The translations under genes and the position numbers were made by a program. The notes under the pieces are model-generated. The model was not told the DNA's origin. It worked only from the letters and a program-made list of their open reading frames with translations, and did not search any database. A DNA stretch of 64,000 nt from Yamadazyma tenuis (lineage: Eukaryota; Ascomycota; Pichiomycetes; Serinales; Debaryomycetaceae): assembly GCF_029203305.1 (NCBI RefSeq), contig NC_089465.1, positions 558,001 to 622,000 on the forward strand, written 5' to 3'. Each line of letters opens with the position of its first letter. The first letter of the stretch is position 1. Positions 9,601-17,891 of the stretch are shown here, in pieces.

Positions 9601-10543
9601 TTCTGCTGCCACTAGCACTGGTTCTAAAGGCTCTGCTGCTTCGGCCAACGTCACCCAACCACTTGATGCCGAAGTTTCTCAACCATCTCCAGGAGTTGTA
9701 AAGTTGCCAGTAACGAGAGAAACCACCAGATCAGCCCAACCTGGCCCCGGTGGTATCAGGTCTACTGGTACAACCACTGGGGCGGGAGCAGGTACTGCTG
9801 GGGCTGCAGGTACTGGGTCTGCTACTGCTGCCATAGCTGCTGCCACTGCTGCCGATAAGATCGGTGCGACTGGGGCCAGTACTGGCACCAAGACAGGAAA
9901 TGACATTATCAGCACCTCTGCTGCTTCCAGTAAGCCTGGCATCTCGGACCCAGAAGAAATCGCCCAGATCATTGGTGCAGCCGGTGCTGCTGGTGTGGTG
10001 GCGGGTGCTGCCTCCCATGAATCCTCTGGATCCAAAGGCTCTTCTGGTGCCCTTGGTGGAGGCTTCCTTGGAGGGATTCTTGGGGGATCTCTCTTCAAGT
10101 CCAAGGAAGTTCCCAGTTCCGAGAAAAGCGTAGAGTCTGGAGAAGTCATTTCCACTACAAACACCAAGAACAGCGATTTGTACAACTCAAACTCATCCTC
10201 TACCTCGGTGGAGGATCCTAGTGCTAACTACAGGTATGGTAAGGCAAGTGGTGTCACCACCGGCACGGATCCAAGATCGATAAACGACATTGAACTTGAG
10301 ATTGTGGGTGCTTCGAAAGACACTGAGTCTCAGCTTCAAAAGGAGAAACTCGCGTATCTTCAGCAACACATTGAATTGATTCCAGTGGATACCAGAAAGG
10401 TGATTTTCGATGCCAAAACAGGCATAGCATTCGACGGAGCCGGTAACCAAATTTCTGAATTATCCACCCAGAAACTGTATTCTTTTGACCGCAAAGTTAA
10501 CAGTAAGAACCAGTTGAACATGCCTGGAAGCTTTTTTTATTAG
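6677..10543 (+). CDS. Large Ala/Gly/Ser-rich repeat protein of unknown function (1288 aa)
   Basis: I do not recognise this protein. Most of it is low-complexity and probably disordered. Two kinds of repeats stand out. First, four short aromatic-Gly motifs spread along it: AYIEGQRTAEHEFG, AYEQGITSASYDAG, AYEAGKNKATKEHF and FYDSGYSRG. Second, three copies of a module of about 55 residues near 675-731, 855-911 and 1205-1259. Each begins with a hydrophobic strand of the type V-V-E-V-x-G-x-x-D, continues as an Ala/Lys helix, and ends in a strand with V/A-D-x-x-T/S-G. The centre has several Gly/Ala blocks such as AAATATAKAAKKL and a tandem 17-residue repeat at 9461-9562. There is no signal peptide or clear transmembrane helix. 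A structural or cortical scaffold is possible, but this is only inference. The start is the first ATG, preceded by a pyrimidine-rich leader. Confidence 0.85.
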   Translation: MSSKSPSFLSKFRKHKSPPASTDNPGSSIDSSTNVDNYVESAYIEGQRTAEHEFGKKVKHYGFGFSQTPKSPQIATDTRGGSSVESTPTKPTKVIAASSVGKVITTPPKVNYRPVDRDRAGDFSNDKKPIDETVVDSGAVYVHHAPQYADDASRRQGTGYFFDPSDTQGGYYRQRSTSDKEAAARAEATQAKLDARPNLKTVPSAYREQAETEAAARDEAEKKNAFKADTKESKDDDSVSTASATPEPNESHTLDPAQEHLNNKSVFNSEGVNTAIGAGATAGAAASKNSKNRNTYDGISPDLTVWDEEDNQYPGQVGGEATSPENASTTALKSPTSEYPGATVGPANDSHKARKTGVLAAAATATAKAAKKLSGSGSTKTPEIDQAYEQGITSASYDAGHEAGLSTGADRREVSSGAFVKHDSTSQSGYFGDSSKTLDPKKPELETDVVGDSQPGILGGAASAIGAVGTAAVGALGFKSNNPQDDTTINAAYEAGKNKATKEHFEQLGSVAGSDDKTRSTEETGSIGKPVSVTDSTSTDKSSSKSGLFAGVVGAAAGALGYKVADADDKPAQKDGDLTNKDAFSTNTGNSAIGSTNTTDVAAPTGNNVSSREPLGATVGGAAPLGLSGKPFNKDFDALDGDDLTIKQFYDSGYSRGIQDSNTKSSTVSGSTKVPLSLVVEVIGVDDKKVAAKLAKKASKELAAQGIDLSSGKLVVNADTKEVYKLDGDFSSQASTSPVEDKSYQDSHPAAASTVPRSAAVGGAGVAAGTAFAGLHGEDKAQNYDGAIQPPSSSLNPKEDADTKLYDGVVTPPKNYANVDELPVASEKSRAVSGIGSGSTSKEPKLEQSSPQDSDIVVTVQGCDDSVAGEVANRVVNALKGKPEVLARVKEIRIDALSGLVRDENGAVVLENFGESKPGKETAGVFGAGALGGGALGAAGSGPKSGALGGAALGAAGSGPKSGAKTGPSGAASGPSAATSTGSKGSAASANVTQPLDAEVSQPSPGVVKLPVTRETTRSAQPGPGGIRSTGTTTGAGAGTAGAAGTGSATAAIAAATAADKIGATGASTGTKTGNDIISTSAASSKPGISDPEEIAQIIGAAGAAGVVAGAASHESSGSKGSSGALGGGFLGGILGGSLFKSKEVPSSEKSVESGEVISTTNTKNSDLYNSNSSSTSVEDPSANYRYGKASGVTTGTDPRSINDIELEIVGASKDTESQLQKEKLAYLQQHIELIPVDTRKVIFDAKTGIAFDGAGNQISELSTQKLYSFDRKVNSKNQLNMPGSFFY
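9461..9562 (+). repeat. 51-bp tandem repeat, two copies, in coding sequence
   Basis: Copies 9461-9511 and 9512-9562 differ by a single base and encode GALGGGALGAAGSGPKS and GALGGAALGAAGSGPKS. Near identity suggests recent expansion, so copy number may vary between strains. Confidence 0.9.
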
Positions 10544-10762
10544 ATGAATTATGTGATTTAGTTGTTTTTGTATTAGTTTTGTTTAATGCATTTTGATTGA
10601 AACCCCTAGCCTATATACTAACTGGGGCGCGAGCCCTCGATTGTTGGCCATTTCGCGTGACTCTAGGTGACAGTCCTGGCCGCCGTCGTGCGCGCCCCGG
10701 TCCTGCCTTGGTTCTCAAAAAATTTTCAGACTTGAATATTACTGTAAACCAAATCACTAACA

Positions 10763-11836
10763 ATGGGTATGTGAATTAAAAGCAATGGAAAGACGAATCC
10801 AAGAATGTGTTTCGTGGTGTATACAAAACGGTGGCCTGTGAGTGTCGCTACTAATCCAAATCCAACCTGAAAATCCACCTCCATCTCCAAAACTAAAAAG
10901 TAGTAAACGAGTATGAACTACCGTAAAGTCACCAAAACTGATCAGTAAAGTGTTATGTCGGTTTGTCTCCTTTCCTCAATTCCTTGTCATCAGTTCCTTT
11001 CTGAGTTTTTCACATCACAACTCATACAACACCAATCGTCCACATTCATGTCAAACTTGTACTAACATCTTCTAGGTAGAGTCATTCGTAACCAAAGAAA
11101 AGGTGCTGGTTCAATCTTTACCGCCCACACCAAGGGTAGAAAAGGTGCCGCCAAATTAAGAACCTTGGACTACGCTGAACGCCACGGATACATTCGTGGT
11201 GTCGTCAAGCAAATTATCCACGACCCTGGTAGAGGTGCTCCATTGGCCAAAGTGGCCTTCAGAGACCCTTACAAGTACAAGTTGAGAGAAGAAACCTTCA
11301 TCGCAAACGAAGGTGTGTACACTGGACAATTCATCTACGCCGGTAAGAAGGCCTCTTTAAACGTCGGTAACATATTACCTTTAGGTTCTATGCCTGAAGG
11401 TACCATTGTCTCCAACGTGGAAGAAAAGGTGGGTGACAGAGGTGCTTTAGGTAGAACTTCTGGTAACTACGTTATCATTATCGGACACAATGCAGATGAA
11501 GGTAAGACCAGAGTCAAGTTACCATCTGGTGCTAAAAAGGTGTTGAACTCCGATGCCAGAGGTGTTATTGGTGTTGTTGCTGGAGGAGGAAGAATCGATA
11601 AGCCATTATTGAAGGCTGGTAGAGCTTTCCACAAATATAAGGTCAAGAGAAACTCGTGGCCAAAGACCAGAGGTGTGGCCATGAACCCAGTTGATCACCC
11701 TCATGGTGGTGGTAACCATCAACATATTGGTAAAGCATCTACTATTTCTAGAGGAGCAGTTCCTGGTCAAAAGGCCGGTTTGATTGCTGCCAGAAGAACC
11801 GGTTTATTACGTGGTTCTCAAAAGACTCAAGATTAG
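10763..11836 (+). CDS. RPL2: 60S ribosomal protein L2 (uL2), two exons, 254 aa
   Basis: Exon 1 is only ATGG (10763-10766). The intron 10767-11075 has donor GTATGT, branch site TACTAAC at 11060-11066 and acceptor TCTAG. Exon 2 is 11076-11836. Joining gives [14 protein letters not shown] followed by the complete uL2 sequence, 254 residues, the same length as S. cerevisiae Rpl2. The family signature [16 protein letters not shown] is present near residues 205-220. The protein sits near the peptidyl transferase centre of the large subunit. Codon use is strongly biased, with no CTG codons, as expected for a very highly expressed gene. A reading frame that begins at TTGGAC inside exon 2 would lose the first 31 residues and is not the real start. 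Confidence 0.97.
10767..11075 (+). other. RPL2 intron (309 nt)
   Basis: Donor GTATGT, branch TACTAAC at 11060-11066 and acceptor AG at 11074-11075 are all canonical. The branch-to-acceptor distance is only about 10 nt. I looked for C/D-box snoRNA motifs inside and found none. Confidence 0.95.
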
Positions 11837-12689
11837 ATAGTGCATTAATAAACGATTAGTAAGAGAGTAAAGAAACATGAGAAGACTCACACCTGGTGAT
11901 GCTCTTTAGTTGCAGATGCCAAAATGCCGTACCTGTATGGGGTTTCGCGACCTTAATTCCAATTTGGGTGGATCCAATCCCAGATTCATTTGCCACTAAA
12001 GTAGGCTCATTTCATACTCTGTAGACGCATATGCCCTCACATACACTCATATACCCACGCGCGTATACCCATACGTACTCCTGACGCATCCAATCACTCG
12101 CACCACCCAGCTGTTGTTTGACCTGCTTTCGGGCACCTCATCTCGTATTTCCTTTTGCTGCCAGCATTCCAAAGTAGAAGTCATTACCATACCATCACTG
12201 CCCAAGATCCAACGAAACTGCCACTAGCAGATAGGATCATTTGCAAAATGGGGTTGATAGTGAGTCATTTTCCAAAACGGAAATGTGCATCATTTTCTCT
12301 TACGGCTCTGCGCCCAAAGACACAGAGATGCCTATAGTCTTAACAGTGGGTCCGCTTCGCGCACGGCCTCCAAGAACACTCTCCCAAACAGAGCCATTCA
12401 ATTAAACTATTGGTCAGCAATGTACCAATAATACCAAAACCACCAAAATTTCTCACCTGTTACCAGTCTGTTCGTATATGTCAGTATCTTCACACTCTTG
12501 ACCTACATCGTGTACCTAGTACTCTGTGTTATCGCACCGCGCTATTTAACTTTTGAGCCGTGCAGTTAAAATGCTTTCGCGATATAGTTTTTCTTTATAA
12601 AGCTAGAAGACCCGCCCCTTCAAATTTTTCCATCTACTAAAACGGTGTAAAGGTTAACAACTCATTTGAAAACATTTATTCACGTCCTA
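11837..12689 (+). other. Intergenic region RPL2 to ABC transporter, no gene seen
   Basis: This 853-bp region contains short frames only. A stretch around 12030-12080 repeats CATAC/CCCA-like words. A TGAGTCA (Gcn4/AP-1 type) heptamer is at 12261-12267, too far from the ATG for its role to be claimed. The last 100 bp have A/T-rich promoter character. Confidence 0.5.
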
Positions 12690-15600
12690 ATGGTTGAAAG
12701 TCTATCGTGTCCCGTGTGGTACTATGATGATATCACCGTCTGTTCCAAAGACCGGTATTTCAACTACCTTCTCCCGCTCATCACCCTTTGCATATCCGCG
12801 GTGGTATTGGCAATCAAAACCTCCCAGAGCGTATTGAAACGCCGAAAACGCATCCAATTGACCGACGAATCCAGACCACTCTTGGCCGCTTCCTCCGGTG
12901 TTGCCAAGTATAACGATGATAATGACAAAGACGATATTTATAAGGATATTAAATCGAAACACTTTGATTTGACGAGATTGCAAAATACCGATGAGAATGG
13001 TCAACCCCTTGGCCACTACATTGAGGTGCCCAAGGATACCACGGAAAAGGTTCGCCTCGTGGTGGAATACCTCATATTGGCCTGCCAGCTTGGTGGTGCC
13101 GTCGTGGTGTTTTTTGTACCCGAGTTGCATGCAGAGTTTGGTGCCAGAAATTCCATTGTCAGATTGGTATATTGGGCATACCTTTTCGCCATTGGCTCCG
13201 TGAGAATCATCAACATCTCTAAAACCCACCTCAGACTTCCTAGCTTGTTTGCTCATACCTCCGTGTTAAACTTTTTTAATTTGTTCCCAGCCTTGTTGGT
13301 TTTCCGGTCGGTCTTGGTCAAATCCTATCCTACTTCTGTGTTTGTGTACTACGTGATCAACTTTGTGTTGAGTGTTAGTTTGTTTTTGTTGAACTTCACC
13401 TCACGGTTCGGCGACAAACCCGCTTCTGTCTACGTCACCAACGACAATGCCATGTCTTCTCCCGAGACAACCTCGAGTATCTTCTCGTTCATCTCGTATT
13501 CGTGGATTGACAAATTGGTATGGAGTGGTTACACTACCTCGTTGAAGATGGATGACATCTGGAGTATGAAAGGTGATGACTACTCGTTACTGGTGTTGAA
13601 AGGGTTCGAGGCTGCTAAATCTACCACCAAGTTCTCCGTCAAGGTATTCAGTCACTTCAAGTTTTTGTTCTTTTTACAGGCTCTTTATGCGGTTTTGGAA
13701 TCATTTTTGTCATTTGTTCCTACCTTATTGTTGAAAAGTGTGTTGGAATATGTGGCTGATCCTTCTTCCCTTCCTCCTAACGTGGCTTGGTCCTTGGTGA
13801 TTTTGATGCCCATTGTTAAAATTGGGGACTCCTTAGTTTCGGGGTGCTCGCTTTTCTTGGGAAGAAGAGTATGTGTTAGAATGAGATCAGTGCTTATTGG
13901 TGAAGTGTACGCCAAGGCCTTGAGAAGAAAAATCACTGTTTCCAAGGTGGCTGACGAGAAGGATGAAGATGCTAAGAGCGACAAGTCTATACCCGAAGAA
14001 GATAAAGAAGAGGTCGAAGAAGAAAAGAAAACGGCCGAATTGGGAGCTATTATCAACTTGATGGCCATTGATGCTTTCAAAGTGTCTGAAATCTGTGGTT
14101 ATTTGCACTTTTTCACCGGATCAATATTGCTGGTTTTCATTTGTCTTTTCTTCTTGTACGAGTTGCTTGGCTGGTCTGCTCTTGCAGGTGCTGGTATTCT
14201 CATTTGTTTGTTACCTATCAACTACAAAGTTGCTATTTGGTTAGGAAACTTGCAGAAGAAAATGTTGGCTATCACTGATAAGAGAATTCAGAAATTAAAT
14301 GAAACTTTACAAAGTATTAGAATCATCAAGTTTTTCGCTTGGGAAGACAAATTCTTTGAAAGTATCATGAAATTAAGAGGTGAAGAGATTCATCAATTAT
14401 TCTTACGTTGTATCTCTTGGGCTATCAGTTCCATTCTTTGGTTCTTAACTCCCACTTTGATTACCTTGATTTCTTTCTACTGTTACACCATCATTGAAGG
14501 TAATGTCTTGACTGCTCCTATTGCTTTCACTTCTTTATCCTTATTCACTTTGTTAAGAGGCCCATTGGATCAATTGGCAGATATGACCGCTTTGGTTATC
14601 CAATCCAAAGTCTCCTTGGATAGAGTGGGTGACTTTTTGGCTGAGGATGAAACCTCCAAGTACGAACAATTGACCAACAGACCAGGTCCTGGTTCTCCAA
14701 CTGTTGGTTTCGAAAAGGCTACTTTTGTTTGGAACAAGTCTGAAGAGGGTTCTTTCAAATTAAGAGATATTGATATTTCTTTCAAAGAAGGCCAATTGAA
14801 TGTCATCTTTGGCCCAACTGGAAGTGGTAAGACTTCTTTGTTGCTTGCCTTGTTGGGTGAAATGGACTTAATCGAAGGTAAGGTTTACTTGCCTGGTATT
14901 ATCCCTAGAGACGAATTGATTGTGGATCCACATACTGGTTTAACTGATTCTGTTGCCTATTGTTCTCAAAGTGCTTGGTTATTGAATGAAACCATCAAGA
15001 ACAATATTGTTTTTGGTGCTTCTTTTAACCAAGACAGATATGATAAGGTTATCGATGCCTGTGGTTTATCTAGAGATCTTCAGATCTTGTCTGCTGGTGA
15101 TGCCACTGAAATTGGTGAAAAGGGTATTACCTTATCTGGAGGTCAGAAGCAAAGAGTTTCTTTGGCCAGAGCTTTATACTCTAACTCTAAAACTATCTTA
15201 TTGGATGACTGTTTATCTGCAGTTGACTCGCACACTGCTTTATGGATTTATGAAAACTGTATTTCGGGTCCATTGATGGACAAGAGAACATGTATTTTAG
15301 TTTCTCATAATGTTGCTTTGACAGTTCAAAATGCAGACTGGGTGGTTCTCATGGAGAATGGAAGAGTCAAGACACAGGCCACCCCATCTCAATTGTTAGA
15401 ATCTGGTGCCTTAGGTGCTGATGACTTGGTGAAGACATCTGTTATGAACTCCAAGAACCAATCTTCTCTGGATCTTACTGCTTTGGCTACCAAAGAAGCA
15501 AGAAACACCGATTTGAAAGCCAAATCCGACATCATCGATTCTAAATTGAAGGCATTGAATGGTGCTCATACGGAAGAAGCTGAAATTACTGATACGATTA

Positions 15601-17618
15601 AGGCCGATGGTAAGCTAGTTGAAGAAGAACAAAAAGCGGAAGGTGCTGTGTCTTCTCGTGTTTACATTGAATACTTGAAGTTCTTTGGTAGCTTTCAAGT
15701 TTGGATGGTTTTTCTCTTCCTCTATGGTGGTTCTCAAGGTGTATACATTTTCCAGTCCTGGTGGTTGAGAAAATGGTCCATGGATAGTGAAAACTCTTCT
15801 AGTACTTCTTATGTTGTGTCTTTTGCTATGAGCACTATTCAACCTGTCTATGATGGTGTTAAGAACAATTTTGTTGTGCAATCCCTTGTTAGCACTACCG
15901 ATGCCATCAATTCTTATAAGGAAGAAAACTCTTCTTTCTTCTATATGATTGTCTACGGTATTATTGGTATGATTTATACCATCATGGCTAGTGGTAGAAT
16001 GTTGTACACATTCTATATTGGAATCGATGCCTCCAACAGAATGTTTGTCAAAGTGTTGACTACAGTTTTGGGTGCCAAGTTAAGATTCTTTGATAAAACG
16101 CCAATTGGGCGTATTATGAACAGATTCTCAAAGGATATTGAAGCTGTTGATCAAGAATTGACTCCTTTTGCTGAATATGCGTTCATCTGTTTGGTTCAAT
16201 GTGTCTCGACCTTGTTCCTTATTACGTTCATCACTCCTGGTTTCTTGTTTTTTGCTTTCCTTATCTCATTCATTTACTACGTCATTGGTTTATTGTATAT
16301 CTCTTTGTCAAGAGAATTGAAGAGATATGAGTCGATTTCCAAATCTCCTATCCATCAACATTTCAGCGAAAGTTTGGCTGGTATTGCTACTATTAGAGCT
16401 TATGGGGTTGAATCCAGGTTCATGAAACAAAACTTGTCGAAGATTGATACCAACAATAAACCTTTCTTCTATATCTGGGTTGCCAATAGATGGTTGAGTT
16501 TGAGAGTTGATAGTGCTGGTGCCTTAGTTTTGTTTTGTGCTGGTGTATTTGTGTTGTTATCAGTTGGAAAGATCGATGCTGGTTTAGCCGGTTTGTCTTT
16601 GACTTACGCTATTGCCTTCAATGAAAGTGCCTTATGGATTGTGAGACTTTATTCGAACGTGGAAATGAACATGAACTCGGTAGAAAGATTGCAAGAGTAC
16701 TTTGATATTGAACAAGAACCTCCTTTTGAAATCCCCGAAACCGAACCAAGATCTACTTGGCCTGAAAAAGGTGAAATCGAAGTTGAAGATGTTTCTTTGA
16801 GATACGCTCCAGAATTGCCTAGAGTCATCAAGAACATTTCTTTCCATGTGAATCCTAAGAACAAAATTGGTATTGTTGGTAGAACTGGAGCTGGTAAGTC
16901 AACTATCATCACCGCATTTTTCAGATTCTTGGATCCTGAGACTGGTAGAATCCTTATCGATGGAGTGGATATATGCAAGATAGGTTTAAAGAACTTAAGA
17001 CAAGCAATCACGATTATTCCTCAAGATCCAACTTTGTTCACCGGTACCATCAAAACCAACTTGGATCCATTTGACGAGTACACTGAAGCTCAAATGTTCG
17101 AAGCTTTAAGAAGAGTTAACTTGGTTTCGTCTGAGGAATTACAAACCGCTTATAATGCTACTGCATCTTCCTCCTCATCTTCGGCACCCGAAGAAAATGT
17201 TAACCAGTTTTTGAACCTTGAAAGTTCTGTCAGTGAAGGCGGTGGAAACTTGTCGCAAGGTCAAAGACAGTTAATGTGTTTGGCCAGATCGTTGTTGAGA
17301 AGTCCTAAAGTGATTTTGTTGGATGAAGCCACTGCATCTATTGACTACGAATCCGATGCAATGATCCAGCAGACCATCAGAGAAGAGTTTTCGAACTCGA
17401 CTATTTTGACAATCGCCCACAGATTGAGATCTATTGTTGATTACGACAAGATCTTGGTTATGGACGAGGGTAGAGTGGTGGAATACGATGATCCCTACAC
17501 CTTAATTGCCAACAAGGAAACTTTATTCCACAGCATGTGTGACAACAGTGGAGAATTGGATACTTTAACCAAATTAGCCAAAGAAGCCTTTGTTTCCAAG
17601 AAGAACGCCCAAAGATAA
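12690..17618 (+). CDS. MLT1: ABCC-type full ABC transporter, vacuolar Ybt1/Vmr1/Mlt1 group (1642 aa)
   Basis: The architecture is that of a long ABCC (MRP) transporter: an N-terminal TMD0-like membrane region, then TMD1, NBD1, TMD2 and NBD2. NBD1 has Walker A GPTGSGKTS near 708 and signature LSGGQKQR near 815. NBD2 has GRTGAGKS near 1397 and LSQGQRQ near 1521, followed by LLDEATASIDYES. The NIRIIKFFAWE-type coupling segment and the ALGAIINLMAIDAFKVSE region resemble S. cerevisiae Vmr1/Ybt1 more than Ycf1 or Yor1. The closest Candida relative is probably Mlt1. Expected role: ATP-driven transport of organic anions, bile salts, phospholipid or drugs into the vacuole. The first ATG is at 12690; the frame continues upstream eight codons without an ATG. 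Codon use changes along the gene, with the first 900 bp much less biased than 14,200-17,100. Confidence 0.88.
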   Translation: MVESLSCPVWYYDDITVCSKDRYFNYLLPLITLCISAVVLAIKTSQSVLKRRKRIQLTDESRPLLAASSGVAKYNDDNDKDDIYKDIKSKHFDLTRLQNTDENGQPLGHYIEVPKDTTEKVRLVVEYLILACQLGGAVVVFFVPELHAEFGARNSIVRLVYWAYLFAIGSVRIINISKTHLRLPSLFAHTSVLNFFNLFPALLVFRSVLVKSYPTSVFVYYVINFVLSVSLFLLNFTSRFGDKPASVYVTNDNAMSSPETTSSIFSFISYSWIDKLVWSGYTTSLKMDDIWSMKGDDYSLLVLKGFEAAKSTTKFSVKVFSHFKFLFFLQALYAVLESFLSFVPTLLLKSVLEYVADPSSLPPNVAWSLVILMPIVKIGDSLVSGCSLFLGRRVCVRMRSVLIGEVYAKALRRKITVSKVADEKDEDAKSDKSIPEEDKEEVEEEKKTAELGAIINLMAIDAFKVSEICGYLHFFTGSILLVFICLFFLYELLGWSALAGAGILICLLPINYKVAIWLGNLQKKMLAITDKRIQKLNETLQSIRIIKFFAWEDKFFESIMKLRGEEIHQLFLRCISWAISSILWFLTPTLITLISFYCYTIIEGNVLTAPIAFTSLSLFTLLRGPLDQLADMTALVIQSKVSLDRVGDFLAEDETSKYEQLTNRPGPGSPTVGFEKATFVWNKSEEGSFKLRDIDISFKEGQLNVIFGPTGSGKTSLLLALLGEMDLIEGKVYLPGIIPRDELIVDPHTGLTDSVAYCSQSAWLLNETIKNNIVFGASFNQDRYDKVIDACGLSRDLQILSAGDATEIGEKGITLSGGQKQRVSLARALYSNSKTILLDDCLSAVDSHTALWIYENCISGPLMDKRTCILVSHNVALTVQNADWVVLMENGRVKTQATPSQLLESGALGADDLVKTSVMNSKNQSSLDLTALATKEARNTDLKAKSDIIDSKLKALNGAHTEEAEITDTIKADGKLVEEEQKAEGAVSSRVYIEYLKFFGSFQVWMVFLFLYGGSQGVYIFQSWWLRKWSMDSENSSSTSYVVSFAMSTIQPVYDGVKNNFVVQSLVSTTDAINSYKEENSSFFYMIVYGIIGMIYTIMASGRMLYTFYIGIDASNRMFVKVLTTVLGAKLRFFDKTPIGRIMNRFSKDIEAVDQELTPFAEYAFICLVQCVSTLFLITFITPGFLFFAFLISFIYYVIGLLYISLSRELKRYESISKSPIHQHFSESLAGIATIRAYGVESRFMKQNLSKIDTNNKPFFYIWVANRWLSLRVDSAGALVLFCAGVFVLLSVGKIDAGLAGLSLTYAIAFNESALWIVRLYSNVEMNMNSVERLQEYFDIEQEPPFEIPETEPRSTWPEKGEIEVEDVSLRYAPELPRVIKNISFHVNPKNKIGIVGRTGAGKSTIITAFFRFLDPETGRILIDGVDICKIGLKNLRQAITIIPQDPTLFTGTIKTNLDPFDEYTEAQMFEALRRVNLVSSEELQTAYNATASSSSSSAPEENVNQFLNLESSVSEGGGNLSQGQRQLMCLARSLLRSPKVILLDEATASIDYESDAMIQQTIREEFSNSTILTIAHRLRSIVDYDKILVMDEGRVVEYDDPYTLIANKETLFHSMCDNSGELDTLTKLAKEAFVSKKNAQR

Positions 17619-17891
17619 AACCCTTCCCTAGCATTTGATTGACTTTGCCATGGTAATTTTACGGTAGATAACATTATATAAAACTAAAAACATGGACTAT
17701 TAGAAAACGTATATTGGTCCAGACCCTTATTGTTTGGCTGGCACGTATAATCTTGTTTCCTGTTCCTTATTGCGTTGCAGTTATCAACAGGTGAGGCTCC
17801 AAAAAGGTGAGGCTGCGAAGGTGTGGCACGACGGAGTGCGCGGTCTTATCATCAAAATAGGAATTATTATCTGGAGGTTCTGAATCAATAT

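Noticed and set aside
9140..9682. Antisense frame of 180 codons rich in Ser/Thr/Arg
   Set aside because: It is the reverse shadow of the Gly/Ala/Ser repeat region of the sense gene, whose biased codons keep other frames open.
10767..11075. snoRNA hosted in the RPL2 intron
   Set aside because: No RTGATGA/CTGA box pair with suitable spacing and no H/ACA-like hairpin pair was seen.
17823..17891. Extended N-terminus of the methionine-permease-like protein
   Set aside because: The added 23 codons begin without ATG (GTG). The same holds for upstream extensions of the ABC transporter, lipase, ATG1, CinA-like, POM33, the 227-residue membrane protein and the 122-residue coiled-coil gene; in each the first ATG was used.
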